DNA of 7,513 nt from Bacillota bacterium (GTDB taxonomy: Bacteria; Bacillota; Clostridia; Lachnospirales; Lachnospiraceae), in contig JAEYPA010000052.1 in assembly GCA_023411225.1 (NCBI GenBank), forward strand, positions 1 through 7,513. Direction: 5' to 3'. A model generated the notes under the pieces. The model ran no database searches, had not been told where the DNA came from, and saw only the letters and a program-made list of their open reading frames with translations. The position numbers and the translations under genes were made by a program. Of this stretch, positions 5,932 through 7,513 are shown piece after piece. Position 1 is the stretch's first letter. Each line of letters starts with the position of its first letter.

Positions 5932-7416
5932 GCTGAAGGAAACAACCAGGTACAAGATTTAAACCAATTATTGAAGGTTAGAAGAGAGAAACTTGCTGAA
6001 TTACAGGCCAATAATAAGGATCCGTTTCAGATTATGAAATATGATGTATCCTGTCACACTACAGACATAAAAGGAAATTACGAACAGTACGATGGAAAAG
6101 AGGTCTCCATTGCAGGACGTATGATGTCCAAGCGTGTAATGGGCAAAGCAAGCTTTTGTAATGTAGCAGATAGAGATGGTACCATTCAGAGTTATGTAGC
6201 CCGGGATGAGATTGGGGAAGATTCCTATAAGGAATTCAAAAAAATGGATATTGGTGATATCGTTGGGATCAAAGGTAAAGTCTTTACTACTAAGACTGGT
6301 GAGATTTCCATTCATGCCACATCAGTTACCTTATTATCTAAAAGCCTTCAGATTCTTCCAGAGAAGTATCATGGATTAAAAGATACGGATATGCGCTATA
6401 GACAACGTTATATTGATTTAATTGTAAATCCAGAGGTAAGAGATACCTTTAAGAAGCGTTCCGCAATTATCCGTGAAATACGTAACTATCTGGATGGTAA
6501 GGACTTTATGGAAGTAGAAACCCCTACCCTTGTGCCAATGGCTGGTGGTGCTTCTGCGAGACCATTTACCACTCACCATAATTCCTTAGATGAAGACTTG
6601 AATCTTCGTATTTCTCTTGAATTATACTTAAAAAGATTAATTGTTGGTGGATTAGAGAGAGTTTATGAAATAGGAAGAGTATTCCGTAATGAAGGCTTAT
6701 CCGTTCGTCACAATCCAGAATTTACTTTATTGGAATTATATCAGGCTTACACTGATTACTATGGTATAATGGACTTAGTAGAGGACCTATTTAAGCATGT
6801 AGCAGAGAAGGTATTAGGAACCACTCAGGTAATGTATGATGGCGTAGAAATCGATTTAGGAAAGCCATTTGAGCGTATGACTATGGTAGATGCCGTGAAG
6901 AAATATGCTGGCGTAGATTTTGATCAGATTGCAGATACAGAGGAAGCAAGAAAGGTTGCTAAGGAGCACCATGTAGAATTTGAGGAAAGACACCAAAAAG
7001 GTGATATCTTAAATCTATTCTTCGAAGAGTTCTGTGAAGAGCAGTTAATTCAGCCAACCTTTATCATGGATCACCCAGTTGAGATTTCTCCACTAGCTAA
7101 GAAGAAACCTTCTAACCCAGCTTACACGGAGAGATTCGAGCTGTTCATTACCAAGAGAGAGATGGCCAATGCTTTCTCAGAGTTAAATGATCCAATTGAC
7201 CAAAGAGCACGTTTTATGGCTCAGGAAGAGATGTTTGACAAAGGGGATGAAGAAGCTCAGCACTGTGATGATGACTTCATCTGTGCACTGGAATATGGTA
7301 TGCCTCCTACTGGCGGTATTGGTATCGGTATTGATCGTTTGGTAATGTTGCTGACAGACTCTGCAGCAATTAGGGATGTGTTGTTATTCCCAACGATGAA
7401 GAAGTTGGAGAAATAA
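5929..7416 (+). CDS. lysS: Lysyl-tRNA synthetase, class II
   Basis: A 495-residue class IIb lysyl-tRNA synthetase, close to the usual bacterial length of about 490-505. It activates lysine with ATP and charges tRNA-Lys in the cytoplasm. Residues 1-30 form the N-terminal helix. The OB-fold anticodon-binding domain spans about 55-140 (VSIAGRMMSKRVMGKASF, GDIVGIKGKVF). The catalytic domain carries motif 1 (DFMEVETPTLVPMAGGASARPF region, 192-213) and motif 2 (VYEIGRVFRNEG, 245-256, then RHNPEFTLLELYQAY, 260-274). Motif 3 is GGIGIGIDRLVML (462-474), with the family arginine at 470. The HPVEISPLAK segment (382-391) and EMANAFSELNDP (411-422) are typical of this enzyme. No key residue is missing. 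It begins at GTG. It follows greA on the same strand and is likely transcribed with it. No intrinsic terminator is visible before the window ends, 97 bp later. Confidence 0.98.
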   Translation: MAEGNNQVQDLNQLLKVRREKLAELQANNKDPFQIMKYDVSCHTTDIKGNYEQYDGKEVSIAGRMMSKRVMGKASFCNVADRDGTIQSYVARDEIGEDSYKEFKKMDIGDIVGIKGKVFTTKTGEISIHATSVTLLSKSLQILPEKYHGLKDTDMRYRQRYIDLIVNPEVRDTFKKRSAIIREIRNYLDGKDFMEVETPTLVPMAGGASARPFTTHHNSLDEDLNLRISLELYLKRLIVGGLERVYEIGRVFRNEGLSVRHNPEFTLLELYQAYTDYYGIMDLVEDLFKHVAEKVLGTTQVMYDGVEIDLGKPFERMTMVDAVKKYAGVDFDQIADTEEARKVAKEHHVEFEERHQKGDILNLFFEEFCEEQLIQPTFIMDHPVEISPLAKKKPSNPAYTERFELFITKREMANAFSELNDPIDQRARFMAQEEMFDKGDEEAQHCDDDFICALEYGMPPTGGIGIGIDRLVMLLTDSAAIRDVLLFPTMKKLEK

Positions 7417-7434
7417 ATCCAGTAAAATCAAGGG

Positions 7435-7477
7435 TTTGACGTACTTCAAAATAGATTTGACCAATTTTTGACCAATT
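7435..7477 (+). repeat. Three TTTGAC boxes, two in an 11-bp tandem repeat
   Basis: TTTGAC occurs at 7435-7440, 7456-7461 and 7467-7472. The last two are part of perfect back-to-back copies of TTTGACCAATT (7456-7466 and 7467-7477). The offsets are 21 and 11 bp, about two turns and one turn of B-DNA, so a bound protein would sit on one face. The array begins 18 bp after the lysS stop. The repeat is seen directly; a role as a recombinase-arm or regulator binding site is an inference. Confidence 0.75.
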
Positions 7478-7513
7478 AATTTCATAGTCATAACAAAGAG
7501 TGTGAAAGGATTT

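Noticed and set aside
7457..7496. TTGACC boxes as -35 elements of a promoter for the next gene.
   Set aside because: The hexamer 17 nt after the second box is TAACAA, a poor -10, and the tandem-repeat structure is better explained as a binding array. It cannot be excluded without the downstream sequence.

Overview
The window looks like a chromosomal segment of a low-GC Gram-positive anaerobe, most likely a clostridium of the Lachnospiraceae type. The reasons are A/T-rich DNA with AT-biased codons, strong AGGAGG-type ribosome binding sites, consensus vegetative (sigma-A) promoters, the greA-lysS gene pair typical of Clostridia, and surface proteins of a clostridial kind. The family assignment is an inference from sequence style; no database was consulted.

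Left part (1-2921), cell surface. The window opens inside the last domain of a secreted protein with a fibronectin-type-III-like repeat. Its reading frame is broken by one missing base in an A-run near 129-132. A hairpin (243-285) separates it from a convergent family 2 glycosyltransferase gene (337-1089, minus strand). After an A/T-dominated divergent intergenic region of about 370 bp comes a polyprenyl-phosphate sugar-1-phosphate transferase (1461-2828, plus strand). That enzyme type starts polysaccharide synthesis on undecaprenyl phosphate. It ends at a strong intrinsic terminator (2866-2921). The glycosyltransferase and the initiating transferase could act in one surface-glycan pathway, but no polymerase, flippase or other sugar genes are present here.

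Middle (2922-4962). One gene encodes a 653-residue exported protein with a signal peptide, a beta-lactamase/class-C-penicillin-binding-protein-like domain and four C-terminal membrane helices. By alignment from memory, all three catalytic motifs of the fold are altered (SxxK to NLSQ, YxN to GDS, HxG to DGG), while structural motifs remain. It is probably a membrane-anchored pseudoenzyme, and it is the most unusual thing in the window.

Right part (4963-7513), housekeeping. A non-coding stretch of about 380 bp carries an extended -10 promoter candidate and a perfect TTGACA-17-TATAAT promoter. The latter drives greA (transcript cleavage factor) through a leader of about 125 nt. A near-perfect palindrome lies between greA and lysS (class II lysyl-tRNA synthetase, GTG start). 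Just after lysS are three TTTGAC boxes, two of them in an 11-bp tandem repeat, spaced by whole helical turns. This may be a protein-binding array such as the end of an integrated element. No CRISPR array, tRNA, rRNA or complete mobile element is visible.
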